64,000 nucleotides of DNA from Lentisphaerae bacterium GWF2_38_69 (GCA_001803205.1 MHBE01000040.1:62001-126000); one strand, 5' to 3'. Shown: positions 1-11,064, counted from the stretch's first letter. Translations and numbers: made by a program. Notes: generated from the sequence alone by a model not told the origin.

Positions 1-2
1 TA

Positions 3-479
3 ATTGATAACGCCAAGAGCCGTATCACCATATACATGGAAAGTTTTTCTAATTACAAAACAGGCGATTTGACAACTATACTTGATAAATTAGCTCAGAA
101 GGCAGCTAAAGGCATTAAAGTTAAAGCTTTGGTTCAAGATACTGTCGTAATGGGATCAGATTGGAATAAAACAAGAATTACCCAATTGTATAATGATTAT
201 AAAGATAACCCAACGGTACTTAATAATCTTGATATAAGATTATGCCATCTGGAAGAAACACTCTATGTTCATGCCAAAGTGATTGTTGTAGATTCAAACA
301 CCTTTTATCTGGGCTCTATAAATATTTCTAATAATTCAATGAATGAAGACCGTGAGCTTGGAATCATTATAAGCAATTCAGACATAGCTCAGGCAATAGA
401 GAGACAGTTTAGATCTGACTGGGATTATTTCTCTTCCACTCCCAATTCGTATTATGATTTGAACCCGAGCCATAAGTAA
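3..479 (+). CDS. Phospholipase D-like domain protein, C-terminal part (5' end outside window)
   Basis: Frame open to the left edge (IDNAKSRITIYMES...); HxKxxxxD motif in YVHAKVIVVDSNTFYLGSINIS. Confidence 0.8.
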   Translation: MDNAKSRITIYMESFSNYKTGDLTTILDKLAQKAAKGIKVKALVQDTVVMGSDWNKTRITQLYNDYKDNPTVLNNLDIRLCHLEETLYVHAKVIVVDSNTFYLGSINISNNSMNEDRELGIIISNSDIAQAIERQFRSDWDYFSSTPNSYYDLNPSHK

Positions 480-824
480 CACTGCATTCAATCTTATTGT
501 AAATATAAAAACAGAAATAAAGCGGGCAGTGTATTTCGTACGGCAAGCTCAGTCATATATAATTCGATTTTTCTAGTTTGGCCTGATGGACGCATGGAAA
601 TTCAAGATAAGATTTATATGACCCCTTTTGAAAAAGTTACGCAAAGCCAGAGCTAAAAATGTACAATAAACGGCTAAAGACCAGAATGAACGAAATTTAA
701 CATTGAGGGTTTCTACTGTTGATTGAATTGAGTTCATTTACTCTAAGTACGATTTAGTTTTGTGTTATTAGCTCGCTACACGGTCGGGAGACCCGTGCTA
801 CAAAAGACTACAATCACCCCTTAG

Positions 825-1488
825 GTGAATGTCATAAATCTGACTTTGTCTTCTTATGCTCTGGGCACAGCTGTATTTGTCCTTTTTGCCGATATGCTTA
901 CAGCCAGATATGGGAGGAGGCCTATTATTCTTTTCTCACTCATCATTTTTACGCTTTCCGCCCTTCTTATAAGCGTCTCTCCCTGGATATGGGGTGATAA
1001 TATTTCTCAGAATAATGCAGTCTGTAGGACTAGGACTCTATATTATGGGAAGCAGTATGGTTATCAAAAACATAATGACCGAGAGAGAACAAATAAGGGC
1101 AACAGGTTTGATTTTAAGCGGCCTTGTCCTCTCTCCTGCCATATCACCTGTTATAGGAGCGGCCTTTATACTTCTGGCTCTGCTTTGTTCGTCTTCGCTT
1201 CTTATAGCCGGGATGATAACTTTCGGAGCAATTCTTATGAGAGGGGCCAACGCTCTGGTCAATACTACGACACAGGTAATTACAATTAACCGCTTTAAAA
1301 ACAGGGGCGGAGTGGCTCTCGGGATGGCAATCAGCGCCGGGATTGAAGTTCAGGGAATAAGCGTTATCCTGGTAACTCTTTTTCACAGCAAACCGCTTGA
1401 AGGACTAGTTATAATATCCATAGTTCTTTCAGCTATCGGAATAATTACATTTCATCTGATAAGAGAAAATCTGAATTATAAAGCTTAA
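825..1488 (+). pseudogene. Decayed Bcr/CflA-type MFS drug transporter (frameshift near 990-1000, internal deletion)
   Basis: Two overlapping frames give consecutive MFS segments: ADMLTARYGRRPIILFS then IIFLRIMQSVGLGLYIMGSSMVIKNIM...LSPAISPVIGAA; similar to the intact MFS at 58489-59712 but missing the middle. Confidence 0.75.
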
Positions 1489-1526
1489 CAGTCAAACGGA
1501 ATAATATGTTGAGATGATTATTTTTT

Positions 1527-2023
1527 TCATAGATTGATAATGACTTCGCACTCCTCAAGCTGATATTCATCAGAAGCTTTGCTGTAAAGTTCATTTCTTA
1601 TATACTTTTCTATTTCAGTTAGCTGTATCTTGGTATACTCTTCCTTGTTGCCAATTTTCTTTTGAATTTCATCATCATTCAAATTTACGGGATGCAGCCA
1701 GCTTTCCAGTGTGAAGAGTTTACATATAGAAAAGAAATCTTCAAAGTTTCGGGTCTTGATATGGCTTGTATATGGCATAATTTCTATAGTACAGCCAAGT
1801 TTATGCAGCAACAGATGGCTTATTTTGTCCAAATCACAGTTCATATCAAGAAAAAAACGGGAATAAAATTCAAATCCTTTTCCATATGATGCAGGCGTAA
1901 CAAATGAAGCGCATCCGCCTTTATTTAACAGGTTATACGCTTTAAGGAAAAACTTTTTAAACCTTTAGGAACTCTATCTAATATCTTGTATTCTACTCCA
2001 TTGATCCTTATAATTCTACCCAT
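1527..2023 (-). pseudogene. Decayed class I SAM-methyltransferase-like gene
   Basis: Minus strand MGRIIRINGVEYKILDRVPKG, then frame change to FLKAYNLLNKGGCASFVTPASYGKGFEFYSRFFLDMNCDLDK...; in-frame stops between the pieces. Confidence 0.45.
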
Positions 2024-2088
2024 ACGAATGATAGTTCAAAGCAACTGCTATCTGTGACTCAAACAGGTTCTTTGCGGATTAAACAATT

Positions 2089-2946
2089 ATGAAAAACTGG
2101 AAACCACAGCAGCTTATAGAAATCCTGATTGATTCAGCAAAGATTGCGTTGCGATACTACGGCAAACCAAAGAAAGAGATAAAAAAAGATTTAAGCATAG
2201 TTACAGTTGCGGATAAAACTATAGAGGCAAAGCTTGCATTGCTCTTCGATAAACCTGATGACCATATCTACATGATAGGAGAAGAAACAATCCTGCAGAA
2301 AGACAAATCATATCTGGAAGATGCCCTTAAGCACACCGCATGGATTGTTGACCCAATTGACGGAACTGTTCCTTATGCCAATGGCCTTGCCTACTGGGGA
2401 ATCTCAATTGGTTATGCTAAGAGAGGCGTTATTAAGGAAGGAGCAATCTATTTCCCGATAACTCACGATATGTATATTACGGACAAAGGAAAAGTTTACA
2501 CGGCAAAAATTAATCCTCTTTCTAATTCTATGCCTGAAATTAAAAACTTCTCTGTAATGAAAAAACCAGACATGAGGCTTAATAATTACGACATAGTAGT
2601 ATTAACTCAGAGTTTTGCAAAACACGGAATTATCGACATTCCAAACCCTGTAATTGTGCTTTGCTGCGCTACTGCCTCGTTCGCGTTTACTGCGGCAGGT
2701 AAATTTATGTCATATATAGGTTCCAGCATCAAAGTCTGGGATTATGCTGCAGCTTTTGCCATTCTTAAAAACCTTAACTTCATGATGACATTTATCGACA
2801 GAAGACAGATGTCGCCTGAAATAAAACTAAATCATGAACTTAAAGAAGACGGCTCTCTCAATCTGACAGTTAGAAAGAAAGTTATAGTAGGGGCAGACGA
2901 AGAAATTATCAATTACATTTTAAAAGCAGCAAAACAATTCGTCTAA
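2089..2946 (+). CDS. Inositol monophosphatase family protein
   Basis: Motifs GEETIL, WIVDPIDGT, VWDYAAAFAIL typical of IMPase/CysQ/SuhB family. Confidence 0.88.
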   Translation: MKNWKPQQLIEILIDSAKIALRYYGKPKKEIKKDLSIVTVADKTIEAKLALLFDKPDDHIYMIGEETILQKDKSYLEDALKHTAWIVDPIDGTVPYANGLAYWGISIGYAKRGVIKEGAIYFPITHDMYITDKGKVYTAKINPLSNSMPEIKNFSVMKKPDMRLNNYDIVVLTQSFAKHGIIDIPNPVIVLCCATASFAFTAAGKFMSYIGSSIKVWDYAAAFAILKNLNFMMTFIDRRQMSPEIKLNHELKEDGSLNLTVRKKVIVGADEEIINYILKAAKQFV

Positions 2947-2975
2947 AGCTGTATTGACCAAAGTTCACTTTTTGA

Positions 2976-4922
2976 CTATCCGTTATACTTTAGGATAAAC
3001 AAAGTTATATCATCAGACTGTTCAGCTCCTACTGCGTGCACGCTAATGCTGTCAAGAACTTTCACAGCTATATCCTGAATTTTTATATCCCTATAACTAT
3101 TGACAATATCAAGGAGTTTATCGTCAGAAAATTCAACGGAATCTCTGCTCATTGCTTCAGTTATTCCATCTGTGTATAGCAGGAATATATCGCCTTTTTC
3201 AAGTTTAATACTTTCCTTGACATATTCTGATGTATCGAAAATCCCAAGAGCTGTATAAAATGTATCGGCTTTCAAATAACTGAAGACATTTCCTTTTTTT
3301 ATCAGAGGTGAATTATGACCGGCATTGCAGTATTGAAGTTCGCCTGTTCGAATATCAAATATACAAAGGAAAAAAGTCACGAACATTACCGAGTCATTCT
3401 CTCTGCACAATTCAATATTAATAGCTCTAACAGCATCAGCGACACTTAGCCCCATTCCAATTTTTGCTCTCAATAAAGTTTTCGCGACGGCCATAAACAG
3501 AGCTGCAGGAACTCCTTTCCCTGACACATCACCTATTGCAAAACAAAGTTTGTCTTCAGAGATAAAGAAAAAATCATATAAATCTCCTGCTACCTCTTTT
3601 GCGGGAATGAGTTTAGCATAGATTTCAAACTCTTTACAGTCAGGAAATTGACGCGGAAGCAGGCTCTGCTGAATTTCTTTGCCGATAGCCAAATCCCTTT
3701 CTATCTTTTCTTTAGCTGCTGTAGTTTCCTTAAGATTCTGAATATATTTAATAAGGTTTCCCTGCATCTTTATGAACGAATCGCTTAGTACTCCTATCTC
3801 GTCAGAAGATTTCAGATGAGGAATTTCCGCATTAAAGTCTCCCTGCCCTATCTTATTGGTGGCTTTTGCTAGTTTTTTCAAGGGCATAGTAGCCCTGGCA
3901 GAAAAGATCAAAATCATTACGAGGACAATGACATACCCTATTACTCCTATTACAAAAAGTTCAAGGGTAATGGAGTCAAGCTTTGAATACAGTTCGTTTT
4001 CAGGTATAACTATCCCCAAAGACCAGCCTGTGGTCTCAAGCGGCTGATAGAAGACTATGGCTTTGTCCTTTAGAGTTCTGGAGAAATATCTTATCTGCCC
4101 TGATTTGCCTGCTGTCATGTCCTTGCCGATTCTCATTTCATCGGGATCATTGTATTTTTTAGCTAGTTCGGAGAATGTGACAGACTTTTTGAAGTATTCT
4201 TTATTAGGATGAGCAATAAAAGTTTCTCTTGCAGAAAGAAGAAAAGCATATCCGGATTTGAATATAATTATTTTGCCGACTAAATCTTGAAGCCAGTCGA
4301 GCTCCAGGTCACAGGCAACAACACCAATAAACTCTTTCACACCATTTACATCTCTGTAGAAAGGTTCAGAATAAGTAACCATCCATACATCGCCTCCTCC
4401 CTCATCATAATACGGTTCACTCCATACTCCTTTTCCCAGTTTTTTGGGAAGAGTGTACCAATCCCATTTGAAATAATCGTACTTTTCATCACTCTCTTCA
4501 TCGTTTGAATATGTAACAACTCCACCAGGCTTATATACATAGGGATCAAAGTAATATTTGTTTTTATCAAACTTATAAGGTTCAAAGGCTATTGTGCAGC
4601 CATATATTTCCTGATTATTCCTGACAACATCAAGCTGAAGCTCCTTTAATTCGTTTGCGTCTATCTGACTGAAGTTATTCATAACGAATCCCAAATCCTG
4701 GGATACTTTTTTTATAGGCAGAAGAATGTTATCTATTTCATTAAGTGTAGAACTCTGAAGGTTTTTGATATTTTCGGCATTATTCTGGAGTATGAGCGCC
4801 TTGGAAACGCTGTAGTTATATATAAGTACAGCCAAAAAGATAGCAACCACAATTGTAATAATTGACAAGCTAAGCTTTAACGAAAAACTCCTTCGGATTC
4901 CAAACAACATATTTATTTTCAC
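2976..4922 (-). CDS. Cache-HAMP-SpoIIE (PP2C) phosphatase, RsbU-like
   Basis: N-terminal TM + dCache-like extracytoplasmic region, HAMP, KEVAGDLYDFF...GDVSGKGVPAALFMA...LLYTDGITEA. Confidence 0.9.
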   Translation of the reverse strand: MKINMLFGIRRSFSLKLSLSIITIVVAIFLAVLIYNYSVSKALILQNNAENIKNLQSSTLNEIDNILLPIKKVSQDLGFVMNNFSQIDANELKELQLDVVRNNQEIYGCTIAFEPYKFDKNKYYFDPYVYKPGGVVTYSNDEESDEKYDYFKWDWYTLPKKLGKGVWSEPYYDEGGGDVWMVTYSEPFYRDVNGVKEFIGVVACDLELDWLQDLVGKIIIFKSGYAFLLSARETFIAHPNKEYFKKSVTFSELAKKYNDPDEMRIGKDMTAGKSGQIRYFSRTLKDKAIVFYQPLETTGWSLGIVIPENELYSKLDSITLELFVIGVIGYVIVLVMILIFSARATMPLKKLAKATNKIGQGDFNAEIPHLKSSDEIGVLSDSFIKMQGNLIKYIQNLKETTAAKEKIERDLAIGKEIQQSLLPRQFPDCKEFEIYAKLIPAKEVAGDLYDFFFISEDKLCFAIGDVSGKGVPAALFMAVAKTLLRAKIGMGLSVADAVRAINIELCRENDSVMFVTFFLCIFDIRTGELQYCNAGHNSPLIKKGNVFSYLKADTFYTALGIFDTSEYVKESIKLEKGDIFLLYTDGITEAMSRDSVEFSDDKLLDIVNSYRDIKIQDIAVKVLDSISVHAVGAEQSDDITLFILKYNG

Positions 4923-5064
4923 GACACTTCCCTTATATTCCTAATGCTTTAATTTTCTTTTATCTGTATAAATTTAGTTTTCTGAAGATAATGGAATTGT
5001 AAGTATCTATCGTTATACTTCAATACAAGATGGAATTTAAAAAGTAACATGGAGGGTACCTGAT

Positions 5065-6114
5065 ATGTTGGAGTCTGCAATTAGAAATAAATCACGGACT
5101 ATCATAGTAGTTCTTTCTGCAGTTATTCTGCTGCTTGGATTGTTTACGATATATAAATATCTTCTTATAAAAGATAGTCTCAAAACGACACTCACTACCG
5201 AAATATCCCTTATAAACAATGCCACAATTTCTCTCTCCAGGGAAGAGTCTACCGTACAGGAAATGGCCGACTATTTCTGCGAAAAGTTCAAGCAGGGCAG
5301 TTATGCTTTCACAAAAGAATCTTTAAATAATTTTATTGAAGACATTAATCCTTTCCAGAAAAGCATTCTTCAGGCCAACAAAAATATAAACGGAGCCTGG
5401 ACTACCTTAAATCCTGATCTTTTTATGGAAATAAAAGGCAAGAAGATAACCTTCCAGAATTTCTCTTATACATGCTGGTACCACAGAGACGAGAAGAATA
5501 ACATAGTCAAAGCACCGAGACTTAACGAGAGAATCACACCAGAAACAGACCCGTACTATTTCAAAGCAGCAGAAGAGGGAAAACTTATCATCACAGAAAT
5601 TTATACTGACCAGAAATTAGGAATTGAAATGATATCTCTTGCAACTCCAATGTATATTGACGATAAGCTTCTGGGAGTAACAGGGATAGATATAGCCGCA
5701 CAAGATATTTCTAAATCTGTACAGGAAATGGATGAAGTTTCAAGAGATACCGAAATATTCATTTTCGATCCTCATGGCAAATTCATAATTGGTTCAGCGA
5801 CACCAGACAAAGAGCTTACTGCATACATTCAGAAAGTATGCCTGGCATCCGGAAATAAATCAGAAAAGAGCACTATACTGAATAACAAACTAATACTTAT
5901 TGAAGACAAGAACAATGAGGGGCCTTTTATAGCTGGGGAAATACCCCTTAATTCAGTTCAGGGGAATTTAAAATGTATTCTCTATACCCTTTATTGTTCG
6001 CTTGTATTGCTTTTAGTCCTGATAATAATTATTCTGGCGCTCGTAAAGAAAGATTTTTCTGAACCGGAGATACCAGACACCAATACCCCTTACAAAAAGG
6101 AGACGAAATTATGA
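5065..6114 (+). CDS. Membrane-anchored Cache-domain sensor without recognisable output domain
   Basis: TM near N-terminus, Cache-like core (GVTGIDIAAQDISKSV), second TM then ~25-aa tail. Confidence 0.7.
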   Translation: MLESAIRNKSRTIIVVLSAVILLLGLFTIYKYLLIKDSLKTTLTTEISLINNATISLSREESTVQEMADYFCEKFKQGSYAFTKESLNNFIEDINPFQKSILQANKNINGAWTTLNPDLFMEIKGKKITFQNFSYTCWYHRDEKNNIVKAPRLNERITPETDPYYFKAAEEGKLIITEIYTDQKLGIEMISLATPMYIDDKLLGVTGIDIAAQDISKSVQEMDEVSRDTEIFIFDPHGKFIIGSATPDKELTAYIQKVCLASGNKSEKSTILNNKLILIEDKNNEGPFIAGEIPLNSVQGNLKCILYTLYCSLVLLLVLIIIILALVKKDFSEPEIPDTNTPYKKETKL

Positions 6115-6464
6115 TCGCAACTTCTTCCTGTCAAGTTCAATTCAACAAAGTTGACGCAGCCAAAAACACTTTTATTCAAGTGCTTATTCCGCCAGCTGAT
6201 AACAACAATTTCATCATGAGAAAATTCATTGTCAGAAAAGGCGGGATGATTCCTGCTCATAAAAACCTTGTTGAACATCAGCAATATGTCCTGTCCGGCA
6301 AAGCTGAACTTATGATAGGAAATGAAACTGTCAATGTTCAGAAAGACAGCGTTGTTTTCATCCCTGCCGAAGTTGCTCATTCCTACAGAAATACTGGCGA
6401 TACCGACTTTGAATTCCTCTGCATCATCCCGAAAAAAGAAGACAAGATGACGCTTATAGATTAA
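6111..6464 (+). CDS. Cupin domain protein
   Basis: Small beta-barrel pattern: GMIPAHKNLVEHQQYVLSGKAELMIG...VFIPAEVAHSYRN; ATGA overlap with upstream CDS. Confidence 0.85.
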   Translation: MIATSSCQVQFNKVDAAKNTFIQVLIPPADNNNFIMRKFIVRKGGMIPAHKNLVEHQQYVLSGKAELMIGNETVNVQKDSVVFIPAEVAHSYRNTGDTDFEFLCIIPKKEDKMTLID

Positions 6465-6556
6465 AATCAGCTTCCGCCAGCCCCAAACGCAGGACGGTTT
6501 AGAAGGTACCCTATACACTAAGGTCTATACAGAAACAAAGTTTTTTCGTTGAATTC

Positions 6557-9500
6557 TCAAGATTTCTTCTTCGATTTAACACCATCAATAATTTTCTGAA
6601 TCAGCACATAGAAAATCGGAACGAGTATAGTTCCGAAAATGCATGAAATCAGCATCCCTCCAAAAATAACCGTGCCAAGGGATTTTCTGCTTATAGCTCC
6701 TGCTCCTGATGCCACCACGAGAGGAATAACTCCAAGCACAAATGCTATTGATGTCATCAAAACTGAACGGAAACGCAGTTTTGCTGCAAAGACAGCCGCA
6801 TCGAATACACTCATCCCTTTTTCATGCTGTTCTTTGGCAAATTCAACAATTAGAATAGCTGTTTTGCATGCAAGTCCGAAAAGTATCACAAACCCCACTT
6901 GAGTATAAATATTATTCTCTACATTCCACATCCATAAAAAAGCAAGCGACCCCAGAAAGGCTATTGGCACTGAAAGCATTACAGCCATAGGAATCATCCA
7001 GCTCTCATATTGAGCTACAAGGAACAGATAAATAAAGAGCAGCGCAAACGCGAATATATAGATAGTTTTATTGCCTGCAAGTTTTTCCTGATAAGACATA
7101 TCCGTCCATTCGTATTTATATCCTCTCGGAAGGTTGGTGCTTGCTATTTCCTCCATAGCTTTCATTGCCTGCCCTGAACTGTATCCGGGAGCCGCGTCCC
7201 CATTGATAGTAACCGAAGAATATAAGTTATACCTATTCATAAACTGAGGCGCATATCTCATTTCAGGAATTATCAAAGTATCGAGGGGCACCATATCATT
7301 TGAACTATTTTTAACATATAGGTTGTCCAATCCATCAAGATTTGAACGATAAGCCTCCTGAGCCTGGATTTCTACCTTGTAGGTTTTGCCGAACTTATTG
7401 AAGTCATTTACATAGGTATAACCGGTAAAACCTTTCATAGCAGTATTTATTTCATTTATGGAAACTCCCATTTTCATAGCCTTGTCCCTGTCTATATCAA
7501 GAAAATAATTAGGCACATTTGCCTTGAACGTAGTAAAGGCCATACCGATTTCCGGTCTCTGGTTTGCCGCTACAATAATTTTATTGGCTACTGATGAAAG
7601 TTCCTGAGGGGTACTGGAATTGGTAGTATCCTGCAGCACGAAAGAAAAACCTCCAGTCGAACCTAGGCCAGGTATTGCGGGGATATTAAAAGGCGCTATC
7701 TGAGCGCCTGGCATCTTCTTAAAACTCATATATAGATTGCGGATTATACCGAAAACACTCGTAGCATATTCTTGTCTCTTTGACCAGTCGTCAAGAGTTC
7801 CTATGACAAAAGCATTATTAGAAGAGCTTGTATTATTAATTATGCTAAATCCGTTAGTGGCTATTACATTTGTTATACCAGGAACTTTAATCATCATATT
7901 TGTTATTTCAGATGTTATATTCTGAGTTCTTGGCATTGCAGCAGCATCAGGAAGCTGAACATTTACCATAAAAGCTCCCTGATCTTCAGCCGGGACAAAG
8001 CCTTTGGGTATAATTGTATATAATTTTCCGCTAAGCAGAGCCAGAATGCCGTATAAGATTATCAGGATTACGGCTTTTCTTACTAGGCTGGATAAGAGTG
8101 AAGTATAACCATTAGTCAGCGAACCGAAAAAAGTATTGAACCATCTGAAAAAGAAAAACTTCTTCTTATGTGAAGAAGTATCGACCGGTTTAAGGATCAT
8201 CGCGCTGAGTGCAGGGCTTAAAGTAAGCGCGTTTATCGATGAGATAAGGACAGCTATTGAAATAGTTATCCCAAATTGTCTGTACATTTCGCCGGTAATT
8301 CCAGGCATGAAACATATAGGAATAAACATAGCAAGAAGAACCAGAGTTGTAGCTATAACAGGCGAAGTAACAAGCTCCATTGTCTTTATGGCAGCTTCTT
8401 TCGGCGAGAGCTTTTCTTCCTCCATCATACGGTTAACGCTTTCAATAACCACAATAGCGTCATCTACAACTATGCCGATTGCCAGGATAAGCGCGAAAAG
8501 AGTAATAAGATTTATGGAGTAACCTATTAGATACAAAAATGCAAAAGTTCCGATAAGCGAAACAGGAATAGCGATTGTAGGAACCAGCGTGGCTCTCCAG
8601 TCCTGCAGAAAAATAAAAGTTACCAGAATCACAAGCAAAACTGCTTCAAAAAGAGTCTTTACAGCTTCATCGATAGAGGCCTGAATAAACTTGGTAGTAT
8701 CATACTGAACTCCATAGTCAAGATCAGGAGGAAATCTGGTTTTTAGTTCTTCAAGTTTTTTTCTGCATTGTTCCGCTATCTGTATTCCGTTGGCATCAGA
8801 AAGCTGATACACGGCAAGGAGCGCAGCCGGCTTTCCATTTAGGGCACACGACTGGTTATAATTCTCAGAGCCAAGTTCGACTTTCGCGATATCTTTGATT
8901 TTGACGCTGCTTCCATCGGGTAATGCTTTGATAATTATATTTTCAAACTCAGATACTGTTTCCATTCTTCCCTGAGTCTGCAATATATACCTGAATATTT
9001 GATCTTTTGAGCACGGCATATCACCCAAAGCACCCGCAGAAGATTGAGTATTCTGCTGCTGTATAGCATTTGTAACATCTGCTACACAGATTCCCAGATT
9101 GGCCATAAGGTCAGGGTTTAGCCATATTCTCATAGAATAGTTAGATCCCCCAAGAACCTGAACATCGCCAACACCTATAATTCTGGCAAGCTCATCTTTG
9201 ATGTAGAGATTTATATAATTAATAAGAAAATTCGAATCATATGTTTCTTTAGGAGAGAAAAGAGTTATGCCGAGAAGCATATTTGCAGACTTTTCCTTGA
9301 CTGTAACTCCCAAGTCTATTACTTCTTTGGGAAGAGTCGGTTCTGCTATGCGTTCTTTATTCTGAACATTAACCGTATTTATGTCCCCGTCGCTTCCAGG
9401 AGGGAATGTAACGGTTATCATGGCAGTACCATCGTCAGAACATGTCGATGATATATACATCATGTTCTTTACGCCGTTAACCTGGGTTTCAATCGGTTGA

Positions 9501-9688
9501 ATAACAGTTTTCAAAATTGTTTCCGCGCTCGCTCCTGGGTAGGAAGCAGAAATCTGAATCTGAGAAGGAGTAATATCGGGGTACTGCGTGACAGGCAGAG
9601 AAGATATTGAAACAAGCCCTGCAATTGTTATAATAATCGAAATTACAAAGGCAAACCGCGGCCGTTCTATAAAAAACTTGCTAAGCAT
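6557..9688 (-). CDS. RND multidrug efflux transporter, HAE1 (AcrB/MexB) family
   Basis: 1043 aa; MLSKFFIERPRFAFVISI, GIVVDDAIVVIE, AIPVSLIGTF. Confidence 0.95.
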   Translation of the reverse strand: MLSKFFIERPRFAFVISIIITIAGLVSISSLPVTQYPDITPSQIQISASYPGASAETILKTVIQPIETQVNGVKNMMYISSTCSDDGTAMITVTFPPGSDGDINTVNVQNKERIAEPTLPKEVIDLGVTVKEKSANMLLGITLFSPKETYDSNFLINYINLYIKDELARIIGVGDVQVLGGSNYSMRIWLNPDLMANLGICVADVTNAIQQQNTQSSAGALGDMPCSKDQIFRYILQTQGRMETVSEFENIIIKALPDGSSVKIKDIAKVELGSENYNQSCALNGKPAALLAVYQLSDANGIQIAEQCRKKLEELKTRFPPDLDYGVQYDTTKFIQASIDEAVKTLFEAVLLVILVTFIFLQDWRATLVPTIAIPVSLIGTFAFLYLIGYSINLITLFALILAIGIVVDDAIVVIESVNRMMEEEKLSPKEAAIKTMELVTSPVIATTLVLLAMFIPICFMPGITGEMYRQFGITISIAVLISSINALTLSPALSAMILKPVDTSSHKKKFFFFRWFNTFFGSLTNGYTSLLSSLVRKAVILIILYGILALLSGKLYTIIPKGFVPAEDQGAFMVNVQLPDAAAMPRTQNITSEITNMMIKVPGITNVIATNGFSIINNTSSSNNAFVIGTLDDWSKRQEYATSVFGIIRNLYMSFKKMPGAQIAPFNIPAIPGLGSTGGFSFVLQDTTNSSTPQELSSVANKIIVAANQRPEIGMAFTTFKANVPNYFLDIDRDKAMKMGVSINEINTAMKGFTGYTYVNDFNKFGKTYKVEIQAQEAYRSNLDGLDNLYVKNSSNDMVPLDTLIIPEMRYAPQFMNRYNLYSSVTINGDAAPGYSSGQAMKAMEEIASTNLPRGYKYEWTDMSYQEKLAGNKTIYIFAFALLFIYLFLVAQYESWMIPMAVMLSVPIAFLGSLAFLWMWNVENNIYTQVGFVILFGLACKTAILIVEFAKEQHEKGMSVFDAAVFAAKLRFRSVLMTSIAFVLGVIPLVVASGAGAISRKSLGTVIFGGMLISCIFGTILVPIFYVLIQKIIDGVKSKKKS

Positions 9689-9691
9689 CTT

Positions 9692-10888
9692 TTACCTCTT
9701 GTTTTGCGCTCTTTGTGAATCTGCAGAGGGTTTAAGAGGATCTGCTCTTGTGGAATCTGCCGCATAAGCCAAATCGTATGTATAACTGACTTTTACTCCC
9801 GCAGCAAGATTCTGCAGGCCTTCGGTAACTACAAGATCGCCTTCTTTCAATCCATCATTAATTTGTATGTAGGGCGCTTTTGATACTCCTGTTTTGACCA
9901 TTTTCATTGAAACAGTACTATCGCTGCCCACGACATATACTGAAGAGCCTGCTTGCCCTTCCATAATAGCGCTCTGAGGAATCACTATGCCCGGAGTCGT
10001 AAAATTCGACTCGAGTAAAACTTTTACATAAAATCCTGGAATGAGCTCTTTCGCCTTGTTTGGGAATAAAGCCTCAACCATAATTGTTCCGGTTGAGGGA
10101 TTTATCCTATTGTCTGAGAAATATAGTTTTCCTGGTTGTCCATACTTTGTGCCATTCTGAAAATAGATACTCACATTTACATATTTGGATGTTTCCTCGA
10201 ATGAAGGATTCTCCTTCTGTTCGAATTTCAGAATGTCCAATTCGCCGATATTGAACTGAACTCTCATAGGATCAACTGACAATATTGTCGCAAGTTTTGT
10301 ATCGTTGGTTCCAACCAGATTCCCCACACTAACATATGCAACGCCTATCTGTCCGTCAAAAGGCGCTAGAATTGAAGTATAATTCAGATTTATCTGAGCT
10401 TTTTTTACAGCCGCTTCTGCTGACATTACAGCAGCTTTAGCCTGGAGGTATTGAGCATTGGCAAAGTCATATTCTCTCTTTGAAACAGCGTTTTTCTCTA
10501 CAAGACCTTTATTTCTATTGTATTCTATTTCAGCATTATCTCTAAGTGCCTGAGCTTTAAGGAGCGCTGCCTGAGCTGTCTGCAAATCCGCATCATACTG
10601 GTCTTTCTCTATTTCAAAGAGCAAATCGCCTTTCTTGACCATCTGCCCTTCCTTAAACAATCTGTTAGTCAGAAAACCCTGAACTCTGGCTACCAATTCT
10701 ACATTGTCATAAGCTCTTGTCTGTCCAATAATCTCCTTTGTTATCGTCAGTTCCTTCTGTAATGCCGGAGCCACAACGACAGGCATAATTCCTTTAGATG
10801 CCGTCTGTTCCGATTCACCGCATCCCTGAATAAAAACTACAGAAACAGCCAAAATTAAACTTGAATAACGAGTCAAAAAGTTGATCAC
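9692..10888 (-). CDS. RND efflux periplasmic adaptor (AcrA/MexA family) lipoprotein
   Basis: Membrane-fusion protein pattern (VELVARVQGFLTNRLFKEGQMVKKGDLLFEIE); lipobox-like VFIQGC; adjacent to RND pump. Confidence 0.93.
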   Translation of the reverse strand: MINFLTRYSSLILAVSVVFIQGCGESEQTASKGIMPVVVAPALQKELTITKEIIGQTRAYDNVELVARVQGFLTNRLFKEGQMVKKGDLLFEIEKDQYDADLQTAQAALLKAQALRDNAEIEYNRNKGLVEKNAVSKREYDFANAQYLQAKAAVMSAEAAVKKAQINLNYTSILAPFDGQIGVAYVSVGNLVGTNDTKLATILSVDPMRVQFNIGELDILKFEQKENPSFEETSKYVNVSIYFQNGTKYGQPGKLYFSDNRINPSTGTIMVEALFPNKAKELIPGFYVKVLLESNFTTPGIVIPQSAIMEGQAGSSVYVVGSDSTVSMKMVKTGVSKAPYIQINDGLKEGDLVVTEGLQNLAAGVKVSYTYDLAYAADSTRADPLKPSADSQRAQNKR

Positions 10889-11064
10889 ACAATACCTCCG
10901 TAAGCCTTTTCTTATGTAAATTTATAAAATTTGTCTCATTTATCAGAGAAATACTGATACAGATATCCGTTTAAGATTTGATGATTTTTTGAAATTGAAT
11001 AAATCTTGTGCTAGAGTTCAGAAAACAATCATAATATTTAACCTATATTAAAACCAGTCTTCTT

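Noticed and set aside
760-810. CACGG...CCGTG hairpin considered as a tRNA or ncRNA
   Set aside because: Short stem, no cloverleaf or T-loop consensus; no support.
1038-1386. Minus-strand ORFs across the MFS remnant
   Set aside because: The plus strand carries recognisable MFS segments; the minus ORFs look like shadows.
6639-8530. Plus-strand ORFs opposite the RND pump
   Set aside because: Shadow ORFs with no protein-like features; RND frame is clearly the coding one.
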